A stretch of 64,000 nucleotides of DNA from Sphingobacterium sp. PCS056 (GCF_023273895.1 NZ_CP096883.1:3968001-4032000); one strand, 5' to 3'; positions 1 through 9,852 are shown, counted from the stretch's first letter. The notes: generated by a model not told the origin, from the sequence alone. Translations and numbers: made by a program.

Positions 1-2189
1 ATGTAGGCATTTAGTGAAGTCAATGGTGTCTTCAACTCATGGCTTACCATACCAATAAAATCACTCTTGCGGATATCATCCGTTTTCTGCTCGGTAATAT
101 CAGCCATTACACCAGTAATATAATTACCATTCTTAGTGTTCTGCACATATTTCCCCACTGAGCGCACCCATCGCAGCTTTCCATCATGAAATCCGGTTAC
201 AGCATATTCAACATTAAAATTAGCTCCAGTTGCAAAAGTCTCATTTACAGCATTCTGAACCATCTGACGGTATTCTGGCAAAATTTGAGCAATTACAGCC
301 TCAAACGGAACATTTTCATCAGATCTCAGGCCAAACATCTCATTAAACCGCGGAGATGCGATGATTGTACCTAGCTTTTGATCGAGATACCAAATAGCGA
401 GTTCTCCCGATTCAATGGCTAATCTTAGGCCCTCCTCTGCTTGTTCCACATTGTTAGCTGCCAAATGTTGCTCCGTGATGTCCATCACTATACCTGTAAA
501 AGTAGAAAAAGTACCCGATGGATCAGCCTTTAGATTCCCTATACAACGTAACCAACGTATCTCTTGGTCATGATAACCAATGATAGGATAAGTAACGTCG
601 TAGTTACCATTATGATAGATTGCATGTTCTAGTTTAGCAGAAACATAGTCCCGGTAATCATCTCTTACTTGCGCCAAAGCCTTTTCAAAAGAAAGATCCT
701 CTTCGGGAAAATATCCAAATAATTGCTTCAAACGAGTGTCAGTGATAAACTCGCGGGTTACAGAATGTAAAAACCAAGTACCAAAATTAGCAGCACTCAC
801 CGCCAAACGCAAAGCAACTTCGCCTTCCTCTATCTTTTGCTTAGCCTCAAGCAACTGTCTATTGACCTGCTCCAACTCTTCATTGATCGCAGTCAGTTCT
901 TCATTAGAAGCTGCTTGTTCTTCATTAGAGGCTTCAAGTTCTTCATTGATTGCTTGTAACTTTTCCGCACTCTGCGCTAAGGCATCCTCCCAATTTTTGC
1001 GTTCAGTAATATCTCTTGTCGTACCAGCTACTGCAACTACTTCCCCAGCTTGATTAAGCACTGGAATTAAAATATAATCATAGATACGCCTTCCCAACGT
1101 TGCATGCGGAAAAGAAACCTCTCCTCTTATAGATTGCTTAGTCTTTTTGATCAATTCAATCTCCCGCTCATGCATTTCAGCATGCCATGGTTCATATCCA
1201 TTTTCAAGCAGGCTTTTCCCAATCGCATTGTCCCAAGTTTTACCCCACATAGATAACAGTGCGCTATTTGCATATGTAAAACGGTAGTCAAGATCGAAAA
1301 CGTACATCAGATCAGGGGTATTAGAAATAATAGTTTCATAAACCCTTTTCTGCTGTTCAGCATATTCCCTAGCATCGAAAAGTTCCCGTTGTGTCTTAAT
1401 CAGACCTGTTACCTCAAAAACAATATTAACAACACCATCAATCACATCATTTTCATCCCTCCTCGGTTGAAAACTGAAACTAAAATACCGATCTTTTGTA
1501 GGACCACCTTCAAATGTTGAAACAGGAATGAGCACATCATTCATGTCAAAAGGCTCCCCATCGTAATAAGTTTTCAGGAGCATTTCCTGAACAGGACTAT
1601 TCACCAATTCAGGAAGAGCTTCAAAAATCGGACGTCCCAACAATTCACGGTCAAGTAACATGTTGTCATAAGCAGGGTTGATGAGTTCATAAACAAGTTC
1701 TGGACCTTGCAAGATACAGATCCCTACAGGAGCCTGCATAAAATAGCGTTCCAGACGATCTCGTTCTTTTTTAAAAGTCAACGTGGCCACTTCCCGCTCT
1801 TGCCTTTCAACAACTTGTCTGGTATTTTCCAACACCCAAACAGCTACCTTACTAACTTGACCAAGCTCATCCTTAATCGGAGCATAAACAAAGGTGACAA
1901 AAACTATTTCTTCCTGACCATTGCGAATCAGCATCAGCTCCACCTCATTAGCATAATAGGACTGTCCGCTAAGGATGACACCAGCAAGCGCAGACTCATA
2001 TTGCGACCGAACTTCTGCAAAAGTATCCCAATAGTAATGGCCAAATATAGCATCGTAAGATTTACCAGATACCTCAAGGAACTTACCGTTGACAACCTCG
2101 GCAACAAGCGTATCGGCATTCAGTATACAGATTCCTATAGGTGCATTCAATACGACATTGTAAAGATCCTCTCCGTCAGTTAATAGCAT
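1..2189 (-). CDS. multi-PAS sensor histidine kinase (3' end outside window)
   Basis: An open reading frame runs from an ATG at 2189 to the window edge without a stop, giving 729 visible residues. It has about five PAS-type sensor units (roughly residues 8-130, 148-265, 275-390, 455-575 and 585-705). Two begin with the near-identical phrases NAPIGICIL and QAPVGICIL. Between units three and four lies a Glu/Asn/Leu-rich coiled coil (EELEASNEE repeats, about 395-445), typical of a signalling helix. The last visible residues are SHELKTPLT, the H-box of a HisKA domain, with His717 as the expected phospho-acceptor. The ATPase domain must lie beyond position 1. No signal peptide or membrane segment is seen, so it is probably a cytoplasmic sensor. 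The ligand and partner cannot be told from this fragment. Confidence 0.93.
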   Translation of the reverse strand, partial: MLLTDGEDLYNVVLNAPIGICILNADTLVAEVVNGKFLEVSGKSYDAIFGHYYWDTFAEVRSQYESALAGVILSGQSYYANEVELMLIRNGQEEIVFVTFVYAPIKDELGQVSKVAVWVLENTRQVVERQEREVATLTFKKERDRLERYFMQAPVGICILQGPELVYELINPAYDNMLLDRELLGRPIFEALPELVNSPVQEMLLKTYYDGEPFDMNDVLIPVSTFEGGPTKDRYFSFSFQPRRDENDVIDGVVNIVFEVTGLIKTQRELFDAREYAEQQKRVYETIISNTPDLMYVFDLDYRFTYANSALLSMWGKTWDNAIGKSLLENGYEPWHAEMHEREIELIKKTKQSIRGEVSFPHATLGRRIYDYILIPVLNQAGEVVAVAGTTRDITERKNWEDALAQSAEKLQAINEELEASNEEQAASNEELTAINEELEQVNRQLLEAKQKIEEGEVALRLAVSAANFGTWFLHSVTREFITDTRLKQLFGYFPEEDLSFEKALAQVRDDYRDYVSAKLEHAIYHNGNYDVTYPIIGYHDQEIRWLRCIGNLKADPSGTFSTFTGIVMDITEQHLAANNVEQAEEGLRLAIESGELAIWYLDQKLGTIIASPRFNEMFGLRSDENVPFEAVIAQILPEYRQMVQNAVNETFATGANFNVEYAVTGFHDGKLRWVRSVGKYVQNTKNGNYITGVMADITEQKTDDIRKSDFIGMVSHELKTPLTSLNAY

Positions 2190-2517
2190 TAGAATTCGAG
2201 ATTATTTTATATGATCACTAATATAATAAAATATTAGATACATTTTAAATAGCAAATCATGAAATCAGATCAAAAGAATGTATCAAATTAAAACTTATAG
2301 GAAATTTAATTTTATAATTAAGATTTCCATAAGAATTATAAAGCAAAAAGTTGGATTCTGTAATGAAACGAAATACTATACAGCATGATGTCATGTGAAA
2401 ATATTAAAAACCACTGTATTCAGGGATATGCCCATCATACATCATCATCTAAATTTGTACTATACTGAAAGAACAGATTCTTTTAATAATGAAATGAAAC
2501 CATAAAAATCAAAAAAA
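2190..2517. other. AT-rich divergent intergenic region
   Basis: This region separates the PAS kinase (leftward) from a lipoprotein gene (rightward). I see no reading frame. It should hold promoters for both genes. One candidate for the rightward gene is listed separately. Confidence 0.6.
2450..2457 (+). promoter_or_regulatory. candidate -7 box TAAATTTG for the lipoprotein gene
   Basis: An exact match to the Bacteroidota TAnnTTTG -7 consensus, about 60 bases before the ATG at 2518. No clear TTTG -33 element was seen at the usual spacing, so the call rests on the -7 box and position only. Confidence 0.45.
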
Positions 2518-2991
2518 ATGAAAAAAGCGATTTCAACAATTACAATCTTAGTAATGATATGCACATTCTCAAGCTGTGGCGGAAAAAAAGATGCGATCAG
2601 CTACAATAATGAAATGATGACGATTATCAATAGTGAAGAGCAACATGTGAATGAAATGAACGTAGCGATGCAATCTAAAAAATATGATGATGCAGAAAAA
2701 GTAGCTCTAAAATGGAAAGATGCAGTTAGTGAAGACATTAAAAAAGTTGAAAAACTAGGTGATTTTAATGGTGATGATCAACTTCAAAAAGCTGTCCTAC
2801 AAGGACTTCAGGGATATGGTAAAATTGTTTCAGAGGATTACCCGAAACTGATCAGTATCCGTAAAAGCAATTCACCAGATTCAGAAGCAGAACAAACATT
2901 ACTAGACAACATCAACACGGCTTTTGAAAATATGGCCAATGGTGTGAATGTTGCCTCCGATAAATTTGAGAAAGACTACGCAAGAAAATAA
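2518..2991 (+). CDS. small lipoprotein, possibly LIC11966-like
   Basis: A 157-residue protein with a signal peptide ending in the lipobox FSSC (Cys around residue 20), so it should be lipidated and exported. The mature part is short, highly charged and predicted helical, with no cysteines after the lipobox. Its style (a pair of long helices with YNNEMM and QLQKAVLQGLQGY segments) resembles small LIC11966-type surface lipoproteins, but I make that link with low confidence. It stands alone, with its own promoter candidate upstream and a strong terminator immediately downstream. Function is unknown. Confidence 0.85.
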   Translation: MKKAISTITILVMICTFSSCGGKKDAISYNNEMMTIINSEEQHVNEMNVAMQSKKYDDAEKVALKWKDAVSEDIKKVEKLGDFNGDDQLQKAVLQGLQGYGKIVSEDYPKLISIRKSNSPDSEAEQTLLDNINTAFENMANGVNVASDKFEKDYARK

Positions 2992-3042
2992 AAAAACAGT
3001 AAAGCCACTACAAAAAAAGTACTGGCTTTACTGTTTTTTTTT
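2992..3042 (+). terminator. intrinsic terminator after the lipoprotein gene
   Basis: An 11-bp perfect stem (CAGTAAAGCCA with its complement TGGCTTTACTG), flanked by an A-run on the left and a T8 run on the right. It starts directly after the stop codon. Confidence 0.9.
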
Positions 3043-3295
3043 ATTGATTTAGTACGATGAGTGTATGAAAACTCCTGTTTACATGATTCGTCCAACACAT
3101 ACCATCTTACCACCTGAATAGCACCCTCAAATGCTAAAAGCTCGTCCTAACATACTCCAAGACTTCAGGATTAACCCTCCCGTAGGGATAAAAAAGCTTG
3201 CCTATTGATCTCAGGTCAGAAAAAGTATCATGTCCCCTTCTGCGTATTTTTGTTTCAAGACTTCACCAATATCTGGCGATTAATCCAAATCTTCC

Positions 3296-3607
3296 TTATT
3301 CACGATCATAGATTTCCAGAGCTTGCACCAAACATGTATTCACACCTTTTAGCCCACATACCGTCAACGTAAGTAAAATAGTTTCTTTTATTTCATCTCG
3401 AGTAGCACCTAGCTGTTTGGCCATAGGAACATGAAACATGACAGCAGTCTGATCACCCTGTGCTACTTTGATACCTAAGTAAATTAGTTGCTTCGTTTTG
3501 GGATCAAGAGCTTTAGTATCCATCAGTGATGTGACCAACCCAGTGAATCCCTTAAATACTTCAGGTGCTTCTCTCTCAAAAGCTTCGTAAGGATTATGTT
3601 TTTCCAT
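3296..3607 (-). CDS. carboxymuconolactone decarboxylase (CMD) family protein without CxxC
   Basis: A 103-residue protein matching the single-domain CMD/AhpD-like fold (LDPKTKQLIYLGIKVAQGD, then a helix with FHVPMAKQLGATRDEIKETI, then LLTLTVCGLKGVNT). In redox-active members the region before this His carries a CxxC pair. Here it reads GDQTAVMFHV, so no redox cysteines are present. The family has decarboxylases and many members of unknown activity. A peroxidase-reductase role is unlikely for this one. The gene is monocistronic, with no obvious functional neighbour. Confidence 0.85.
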   Translation of the reverse strand: MEKHNPYEAFEREAPEVFKGFTGLVTSLMDTKALDPKTKQLIYLGIKVAQGDQTAVMFHVPMAKQLGATRDEIKETILLTLTVCGLKGVNTCLVQALEIYDRE

Positions 3608-3970
3608 GCTATTACAGTTATTATATTTTCGAACTATGGATATTTAATTATGAGATTTTAATTAAGAAATAAAAGCCATATCAACTCATAATTTATGACA
3701 TCTCATTAATAACGGAAATTTAGCGAAAATTTATTATTCGTCACAATAAATAAGGAATACAATTAGCACTTGTTAAACTTAATTTCTAAAATTCAGATCG
3801 AACATCTTATGTTGCTATTTATGAAATCCTTATCAATAAAGAACTCCAATAAGGAAACATGATCGACACCATTGGTACATTCATATCAAAATAAGGTCCT
3901 GTTGATCTCATAATCAAAATTGATGTGCTAACAAAAAATATTTTTGTCAAAATCAACACTCCAATAGAAA
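3608..3970. other. AT-rich divergent intergenic region
   Basis: Lies between the CMD gene (leftward) and the TonB-dependent receptor (rightward). It carries a -7 candidate for the receptor near its right end. No gene is supported. Confidence 0.6.
3920..3946 (+). promoter_or_regulatory. candidate promoter for the TonB-dependent receptor
   Basis: TTG at 3920-3922 and TATTTTTG (TAnnTTTG) at 3939-3946 with a 16-base spacer, slightly shorter than the usual Bacteroidota spacing. The -7 box lies 24 bases before the ATG at 3971. Confidence 0.45.
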
Positions 3971-6334
3971 ATGACAAAAACAGAAGCTTATTCAATGTTC
4001 GTAGCACTGCTGCTCATCATCTGCTTATTCGCCAATAGCATGCTACATGCCCAAAGTAAGAAGGTACATCAAACCATATCCGGATTTGTGTTTGACCCAG
4101 CCTCAGGTCGAGCACTACAAGATGCATCAATAGAAATTATGGGATCATATCCGATATCAACAAAGACAAATATAGATGGAAGGTTTATATTAGAAAACAT
4201 ACCTATGGGAAGATATGAATTAAAGATCTCGTTCACGGGCTACGAAAGTCTGATTATCAAGGAAGTTCTTGTTGCATCAGTTAATCAGATATATATAGAA
4301 GTTCCGATGTATGAAAATACAATTACGCTGCAGGAAGTTGAGTCAAAACCCAAAATCCACCAGACAAAATCATTGAATCCATTTACAATTGTTGGAGGAC
4401 AAACGTTCAGTCCAGAGCAAGCTAGCCGTTTTGCTGGGGGTATGGACGACCCTGCTAGGTTGGTCAGTACCTATGCCGGAGTAACCACTGCTAGTATGTC
4501 AAGCAATGGCCTTTCCATTCGCGGCAACGCTCCTAACCTATTGCAATGGCGGCTAGAAGGTATTGAGATCCCAAATCCTAATCATTTTTCGGATATCAAT
4601 GTACTAGGCGGAGGTCTTTTATCTGCGCTGAGCAACAATGTCATTGGAAATTCAGACTTCTTGATCGGATCATTTCCTTCCGAATATACCAATGCCCTAT
4701 CAGGAGTATTTGACATCAAAATGCGTAAAGGAAATAGACAACAGCACCACCATAGCTTTCAGCTTGGTCTTTTGGGTATCGATCTCGCTTCCGAAGGCCC
4801 CATCAGTAAATCCAGCAATGCTACTTACATCATCAATTATCGCTACTCGACCACTGGACTATTAGAAAAAATAAGAAAAGACAAAAATATAGGCGGAAAA
4901 CTTGGTTATCAAGATTTAAACTTCAATTTAAATTTTCCAACCAAAAAATCAGGCTTATTCTCCATTTGGGGCTTTGGTTTGGTGGATGAAGTTGCTCCGA
5001 TTTTAGATCAAACGAGCAGCAGAAAATACTTAGATGATGGCATACTGTCTGCTGCTGACCAACAATCCGGAGCAGCAGGTATATCGCACCATTATTTCTT
5101 TAAAAATAACAAAACTTCTCTAAAAAGCACATTTGCCACTACCTATTCAGGCAATCATATTCTTGAAGAATTTTATGACATTGAAAGCCATAAAAGTCCT
5201 ACGACTGATTTAACGTACAATACAACAAACCTGATCATCAGCTCCACCTTACAACACAGATTTCATCCCAATCACATCAACAAAACTGGAGTGACATTTA
5301 CCAATATACATTATGATATGCATGTAGATCACACCCCTTATTATGGACAGCAATTAATCAATTTTGCTCATTCAAATAGTCGGACAAATATGGTTTCAGC
5401 CTATTCCAATTCAAAACTAACTATCAGCGAACACTTTACCATTATCGGCGGATTTAATGTGCAGCATCTTATGCTCAATAAAAATACGGCTGTAGAACCA
5501 AGAGTCGGCGTAAATTGGAATGTACTGCCCCGTCGTTCCATTTCAGCGGCATATGGCTTACATAGCCGGATAGAAAGACCTGATGTCTATTTTTTTAAAA
5601 ATAATGAAGATGAATTGAGTAATCGCGATTTAGCATTTCTAAAAAGCCACCAGTTCACCGTGGGTTATAACCAAGAAATCACGCCTGATATGCATTTAAA
5701 GATAGAGCCCTATTTTCAATTACTCTATGACGTGCCGATTACTGATACAGGGAATTATTCCATCCTAAACAGCACTGATTTTTATACCACACAAACACTT
5801 ATAAACAGAGGAAAAGGTAAAAACTTCGGCGTTGATCTTACACTTTCTAAATCCTTTAAAAAAGGATATTATTACCTACTGACGACCTCGTTGTTTACTT
5901 CAAAATATAAAGCTGCAGATGGACAATGGTACAACACCCGCTATAACCGTAATTATGTATTCAATTTTTTAGCAGGCAAAGAATGGATTTTTGGAAGCGA
6001 TATCCTAGGGGTCAATTTTAAAGCGAGCACATTGGGAGGACAACGATATACGCCAGTAGATGAAGCTGCAACTTTACTACATCCGGATAAAGAAGTTCAG
6101 TATGACGCAAATCGCATGTTTGAAAAACAGTTTCACTCCATGTTCATAGGTGATTTCACACTCAGCTATAAAATAAATCGAGGTCGCTTTTCACATACCT
6201 TTGCCCTAAAGAGCGTAAATGCGACAAAGCAAAAAGAATATATACAACATAAATTTAATATCATCACGCAAACCATAGAACCCTATTTTGCAGCCAATTC
6301 ACTATTTAACGTGAGTTATAGGATAGACCTCTAG
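3971..6334 (+). CDS. TonB-dependent outer-membrane receptor with CarboxypepD_reg domain
   Basis: A 787-residue protein with an N-terminal signal peptide ending near LHAQ, so it is an outer-membrane protein. Residues about 35-115 form a carboxypeptidase regulatory-like domain (TISGFVFDPASGRALQDASI ... DGRFILENIPMGRYELKISFTGY). Residues about 135-245 form a plug with RGNAPN and GIEIPNPNHF. The rest is a beta-barrel rich in aromatic strands, ending in YRIDL. It lacks a SusD partner, which argues for a metal chelate, small molecule or peptide rather than a polysaccharide. It is followed after 71 bases by a three-gene LytS/LytTR operon in the same direction, so receptor and signalling genes may be co-regulated. 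The transported substrate is not identifiable. Confidence 0.92.
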   Translation: MTKTEAYSMFVALLLIICLFANSMLHAQSKKVHQTISGFVFDPASGRALQDASIEIMGSYPISTKTNIDGRFILENIPMGRYELKISFTGYESLIIKEVLVASVNQIYIEVPMYENTITLQEVESKPKIHQTKSLNPFTIVGGQTFSPEQASRFAGGMDDPARLVSTYAGVTTASMSSNGLSIRGNAPNLLQWRLEGIEIPNPNHFSDINVLGGGLLSALSNNVIGNSDFLIGSFPSEYTNALSGVFDIKMRKGNRQQHHHSFQLGLLGIDLASEGPISKSSNATYIINYRYSTTGLLEKIRKDKNIGGKLGYQDLNFNLNFPTKKSGLFSIWGFGLVDEVAPILDQTSSRKYLDDGILSAADQQSGAAGISHHYFFKNNKTSLKSTFATTYSGNHILEEFYDIESHKSPTTDLTYNTTNLIISSTLQHRFHPNHINKTGVTFTNIHYDMHVDHTPYYGQQLINFAHSNSRTNMVSAYSNSKLTISEHFTIIGGFNVQHLMLNKNTAVEPRVGVNWNVLPRRSISAAYGLHSRIERPDVYFFKNNEDELSNRDLAFLKSHQFTVGYNQEITPDMHLKIEPYFQLLYDVPITDTGNYSILNSTDFYTTQTLINRGKGKNFGVDLTLSKSFKKGYYYLLTTSLFTSKYKAADGQWYNTRYNRNYVFNFLAGKEWIFGSDILGVNFKASTLGGQRYTPVDEAATLLHPDKEVQYDANRMFEKQFHSMFIGDFTLSYKINRGRFSHTFALKSVNATKQKEYIQHKFNIITQTIEPYFAANSLFNVSYRIDL

Positions 6335-6405
6335 TAGCAAAGTCATGGAGTAAAAATTGTTAAACATTAGATTTTAATGTATCTTAAACCACACCTTGTA
6401 AAACA

Positions 6406-7443
6406 ATGAATGATATTAAGGAAAAACACCTATTAAGCACTTTTGTGTTCGATAAAAAGTATCAGGTTTGGCGACACGTGCTCTTTATTGCGTTTGCTGC
6501 CGTGATCACATTTAATCAAGTTCTCATTGCCTATCAGGATTGCCAAGTGGTGCTAGGTAATGATATCTATCTGATTGGCGGATCCTCATTAATGACTTAC
6601 CTGATCGTCATGTATTTTAATTATTTCTATCTTACGGCCAAATTCCTACTTAGAGATCGCATATGGTCCTATTTGATCATTACCATGATCTGTATGCTAT
6701 CCTTGCCTGTACTATCGCTATGGATAGAGTACGGGGTTCGCAATTGGGCAAACCTAAACCATAGGATAGCAGATTATTCTAGTCCCTTAATATTGGTGGA
6801 TATCCTTTCCACTTCTGTCATAACACTGATCTGTTTTTGTGGGATTTCCTTAATTTTGCTGTACCGGACATGGTCTTTGACAAACCAGCACGTGAGCGTG
6901 CTAGAAATAGAACATCTTACATCCGAACTGAAAAAACTGAAGGGTCAGATCACACCAGAATTTCTCTCTCGAGCATTACATCATGCTTCATTATGGACAA
7001 TAAAAGATCCGCAAAAAACAAATGATATCCTGCTCAAATTAAGCGAATTATTACGCTATCAACTTTATGACGCCCAACAGGAAAAAACTTTATTAAACTC
7101 GGAACTCCTTTATGTTACTAAATTCATATCCCTTGAAAAACGGTGTAGACCCATTTTAGAATCACAGCTTAAGATTGACAAGCAACATCATTATCACCAG
7201 ATATCCCCAATGTTACTCTTGACATTAGTTCAAACTTTTATCAAAGAAAGTAATAGTCTGGAGATCAGCTCAAATGTAGAAAACAACATGCTCACGTTTG
7301 TATGCAAATCGCATTCCATTACAGGAGCGCTCGAGAATCAACTAATTTCGATACGAAAGAGACTTGATCTGGCTTATAGCCACCAGTATATACTGCAGTT
7401 AGAAACAGGATCTGTTACACTTAAACTAGCATTGTGCCATTAA
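6406..7443 (+). CDS. degenerate LytS-type membrane histidine kinase (pseudo-kinase)
   Basis: A 345-residue protein with about four N-terminal membrane helices (residues 25-160) and a C-terminal half aligned with LytS-type kinases. The catalytic landmarks are gone. The His-kinase box QxNPHFLFN reads QITPEFLSR, with Glu185 at the phospho-acceptor position. The N-box FVENAVKH of its neighbour is replaced by LVQTFIKES, and the GLGLxN glycine motif reads ENQLISIRKRL. It therefore probably cannot bind ATP or autophosphorylate. The next gene encodes an intact kinase of the same architecture, so a heterodimeric sensor or regulatory subunit is a reasonable inference. Its stop codon overlaps the next ATG (TAATG). 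Confidence 0.85.
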   Translation: MNDIKEKHLLSTFVFDKKYQVWRHVLFIAFAAVITFNQVLIAYQDCQVVLGNDIYLIGGSSLMTYLIVMYFNYFYLTAKFLLRDRIWSYLIITMICMLSLPVLSLWIEYGVRNWANLNHRIADYSSPLILVDILSTSVITLICFCGISLILLYRTWSLTNQHVSVLEIEHLTSELKKLKGQITPEFLSRALHHASLWTIKDPQKTNDILLKLSELLRYQLYDAQQEKTLLNSELLYVTKFISLEKRCRPILESQLKIDKQHHYHQISPMLLLTLVQTFIKESNSLEISSNVENNMLTFVCKSHSITGALENQLISIRKRLDLAYSHQYILQLETGSVTLKLALCH

Positions 7444-8504
7444 TGAAAAGTTTTTTAAATACATATTCGCTAACCAGATTACTGATCGATCATAAATATC
7501 ATCTGGCAAGGACTTTACTATTACAATCCTCCATTTTGGCTATTTCGATCGGCATCTTTTTCGATGCGCCTGATAAGCTAAACCTATCCGCAGATCGCAT
7601 GATAGGTTGGATCAGTTACTATATATTTTTAAATTGTCTTATATATGTCAATAAAGATGTACTATTTCCAAAATTTTTGGCCAAAAATAGAATGACAGCT
7701 TATCTCATTTCTGTGGTTATTTTCACCCTATTTGCATTATGTATCATGGTTATCCTTCAGCAGCTTTTTTATGATATTGCCGTTACTCGACAACAGCCAT
7801 CGCCCATCGCCATATTTTTCAGTATAACCTCCTCTATGTTTGCTATCATACTCTTTTTAGGTGGAATATCAGCTCTTCAACTGTTCAAACAATGGCTAAT
7901 CAATAATCATCGCATCCATGAATTACAGTTGGCGACGTCCCGTATTCAACAACACTTTCTAAAAAGTCAGATCAATCCACACTTTCTATTTAATATGATC
8001 AATAATGCCAATATTCTAGTAGACGATGATCCGATCACTGCATCCATTATCCTAAAAAAATTGGAAAACATACTTCAGTATCAATTCAGCGATACGAAGT
8101 CAGCACAAGTTCCTTTATTGAACGATATTAAATTTTTAGAAGACTATCTGGAATTAGAAAAGTTGCGACGTGATCAATGCGATTTTAACTTGAAAAAAGA
8201 AGGAAATTTTGATAGCATAACCATACCACCAATGCTATTCGTGCATTTTGTAGAAAATGCCGTAAAACATAGCTCAGACAGTAAAGGTTCCTATGTCAAT
8301 ATAAAGTTCAAAATAGTAAACCAGCAACTTTACTTTTTTTGCGAAAATTCCAAACCGACTGCCCCTTCAAAAAGGGATATTGGTGGATTGGGATTGGAAA
8401 ACATCAAACGGCGTTTAGTGTTACTTTACCATAAAAAGCACCAACTGCATATTGCAGATACGGATCAAACATATACCGTTACCTTATACCTGGATTTACA
8501 ATGA
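7443..8504 (+). CDS. LytS-family membrane sensor histidine kinase
   Basis: About 353 residues from the ATG at 7443. A GTG nine bases upstream is also in frame, but the ATG overlapping the previous stop is preferred. About four membrane helices occupy the first 150 residues, followed by a His_kinase domain with the canonical QINPHFLFNMINNAN box. The phospho-acceptor His is residue 180 from this ATG. The ATP-binding domain has FVENAVKH and GGLGLENIKRRL. In this family the kinase phosphorylates a LytTR response regulator, and one is encoded directly downstream with an ATGA overlap. The paired degenerate kinase upstream makes this a three-component operon. Confidence 0.93.
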   Translation: MKSFLNTYSLTRLLIDHKYHLARTLLLQSSILAISIGIFFDAPDKLNLSADRMIGWISYYIFLNCLIYVNKDVLFPKFLAKNRMTAYLISVVIFTLFALCIMVILQQLFYDIAVTRQQPSPIAIFFSITSSMFAIILFLGGISALQLFKQWLINNHRIHELQLATSRIQQHFLKSQINPHFLFNMINNANILVDDDPITASIILKKLENILQYQFSDTKSAQVPLLNDIKFLEDYLELEKLRRDQCDFNLKKEGNFDSITIPPMLFVHFVENAVKHSSDSKGSYVNIKFKIVNQQLYFFCENSKPTAPSKRDIGGLGLENIKRRLVLLYHKKHQLHIADTDQTYTVTLYLDLQ

Positions 8505-9211
8505 GATACATTATAGTTGACGACGAACCCATTGCGCGCAATGGCATCAAAAAAATGGTTGACCAGATTCCACAATTGGAATTATTAGGAAGTTTTAACA
8601 GCGCAGAAACCGCTTCCGAATTCCTAAAGCATACCCCTGTCGATCTGATATTTCTCGATATTCGTATGTCGGGGATCAACGGTCTGGAGTTTGCACGCAA
8701 TATACCCAAACTAACGCTTATTATCTTTACAACAGCCTATTCTCAATATGCAGTAGACAGTTACGAAGTCGATGCTATAGATTATTTAGTAAAGCCCATA
8801 AATCCTCTTAAATTAAGAAAGGCTGTGGATAAAGCCATTAATTATCACACCTTATTATTGGCAGAGGATAAAAAAAACCTGAATCAAATACAAGAAGATT
8901 ATATCATTGTCAAATCGGACCGCAGATTTTTCAAGATACAGCACCATGATATATTATTTATTGAAGGACTCAAAGATTATGTTATTATTCAGCTGGAAAA
9001 TGAAAGGATCATTACGCGAATGATTGTCAAGCAAATCCATGAAATATTGCCCCAACAGCTGTTCCTCAGGATCAACAGATCTTTTATCGTCAATAAATCA
9101 CACATCAACTCCTTTGATAATAATGATGTATTTATCAAAGATTATGAGATCGGTATCGGGAGTGCTTTTAAAAATAGTTTTTTTGAGTGCATGTTGAAGT
9201 TAAAACAATAG
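8501..9211 (+). CDS. LytTR-family response regulator
   Basis: A 236-residue protein with an N-terminal receiver domain (YIIVDDEPIARNG, phospho-acceptor Asp in LIFLDIRM, TTAYSQYAVDSYEVDAIDYLVKPI) and a C-terminal LytTR DNA-binding domain (about 130-236, with FIEGLKDYVIIQL and FLRINRSFIVNKSHI). Its start overlaps the kinase stop (ATGA), which indicates translational coupling. It is expected to be phosphorylated by the kinase encoded at 7443-8504. Its targets are unknown. The receptor gene at 3971 is the nearest candidate by position. Confidence 0.95.
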   Translation: MRYIIVDDEPIARNGIKKMVDQIPQLELLGSFNSAETASEFLKHTPVDLIFLDIRMSGINGLEFARNIPKLTLIIFTTAYSQYAVDSYEVDAIDYLVKPINPLKLRKAVDKAINYHTLLLAEDKKNLNQIQEDYIIVKSDRRFFKIQHHDILFIEGLKDYVIIQLENERIITRMIVKQIHEILPQQLFLRINRSFIVNKSHINSFDNNDVFIKDYEIGIGSAFKNSFFECMLKLKQ

Positions 9212-9225
9212 GCAGCTTGGCGATA

Positions 9226-9852
9226 TCATCTCTCAAGCTGAACAACTTCATTTTTCAAATTATCTTGAGCCTGTTTTTCAAACTTTTGTTGAAAATAGGA
9301 TGTTTTATAAATACAATGCTTCGATAAAAAATGATTTAAGACTTTTAATCGTCCGACACGATATATTGAATTTGAATAGATCGCATATTCCTTTCGTACA
9401 TTTTCGAAATACAAGGCATACATTTCCCATACTTGTCCTAAAATAGAAAGATCTGCATCAGTAAAATAATTAGTATCGCTATCTGTTGATTCCAGATGTG
9501 ATTTCGTTGCTAGAATTTGTTTTCTGCACAGGTCTATGACATGATTAGAAACACCGATTTGTTTCATCCTCACTTCTGCAAGATCAGCACTTATTTCCTC
9601 ATTATCAGATCGTAATGGATCGTAAATAATGTCGTGATAATAAAGAGTAAACAAAATAGCATCCCAATTCCCTATCTTTTCTTTTACATCGATCAATAAT
9701 AACAATAGATTATCCAGATGCTGCATTGTATGATAATATCGATTATGAGCAGCATAATTTTCAACGATTTCATTCCATAAATGATCCATTAACGAATCAT
9801 CGTCGGTATAATTTTTCAAAAGTTCTATAAATGTATTTCTTAACATAAGCAT
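9226..9852 (-). CDS. HD-domain-like predicted metal-dependent hydrolase (COG4339 type)
   Basis: A 208-residue soluble protein with the metal-site pattern of the COG4339 predicted phosphohydrolases: YYHTMQHLDNLL near residue 40, then LYYHDIIYDP (HD motif) near residue 72, and later DADLSILG. Enzymes of this superfamily hydrolyse phosphoesters of nucleotides or similar compounds, but no substrate is established for this subgroup. It converges with the response regulator gene, with only 14 bases between stops, and is divergent from a glycosyltransferase. A second in-frame ATG lies two codons downstream of the chosen start. Confidence 0.85.
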   Translation of the reverse strand: MLMLRNTFIELLKNYTDDDSLMDHLWNEIVENYAAHNRYYHTMQHLDNLLLLLIDVKEKIGNWDAILFTLYYHDIIYDPLRSDNEEISADLAEVRMKQIGVSNHVIDLCRKQILATKSHLESTDSDTNYFTDADLSILGQVWEMYALYFENVRKEYAIYSNSIYRVGRLKVLNHFLSKHCIYKTSYFQQKFEKQAQDNLKNEVVQLER

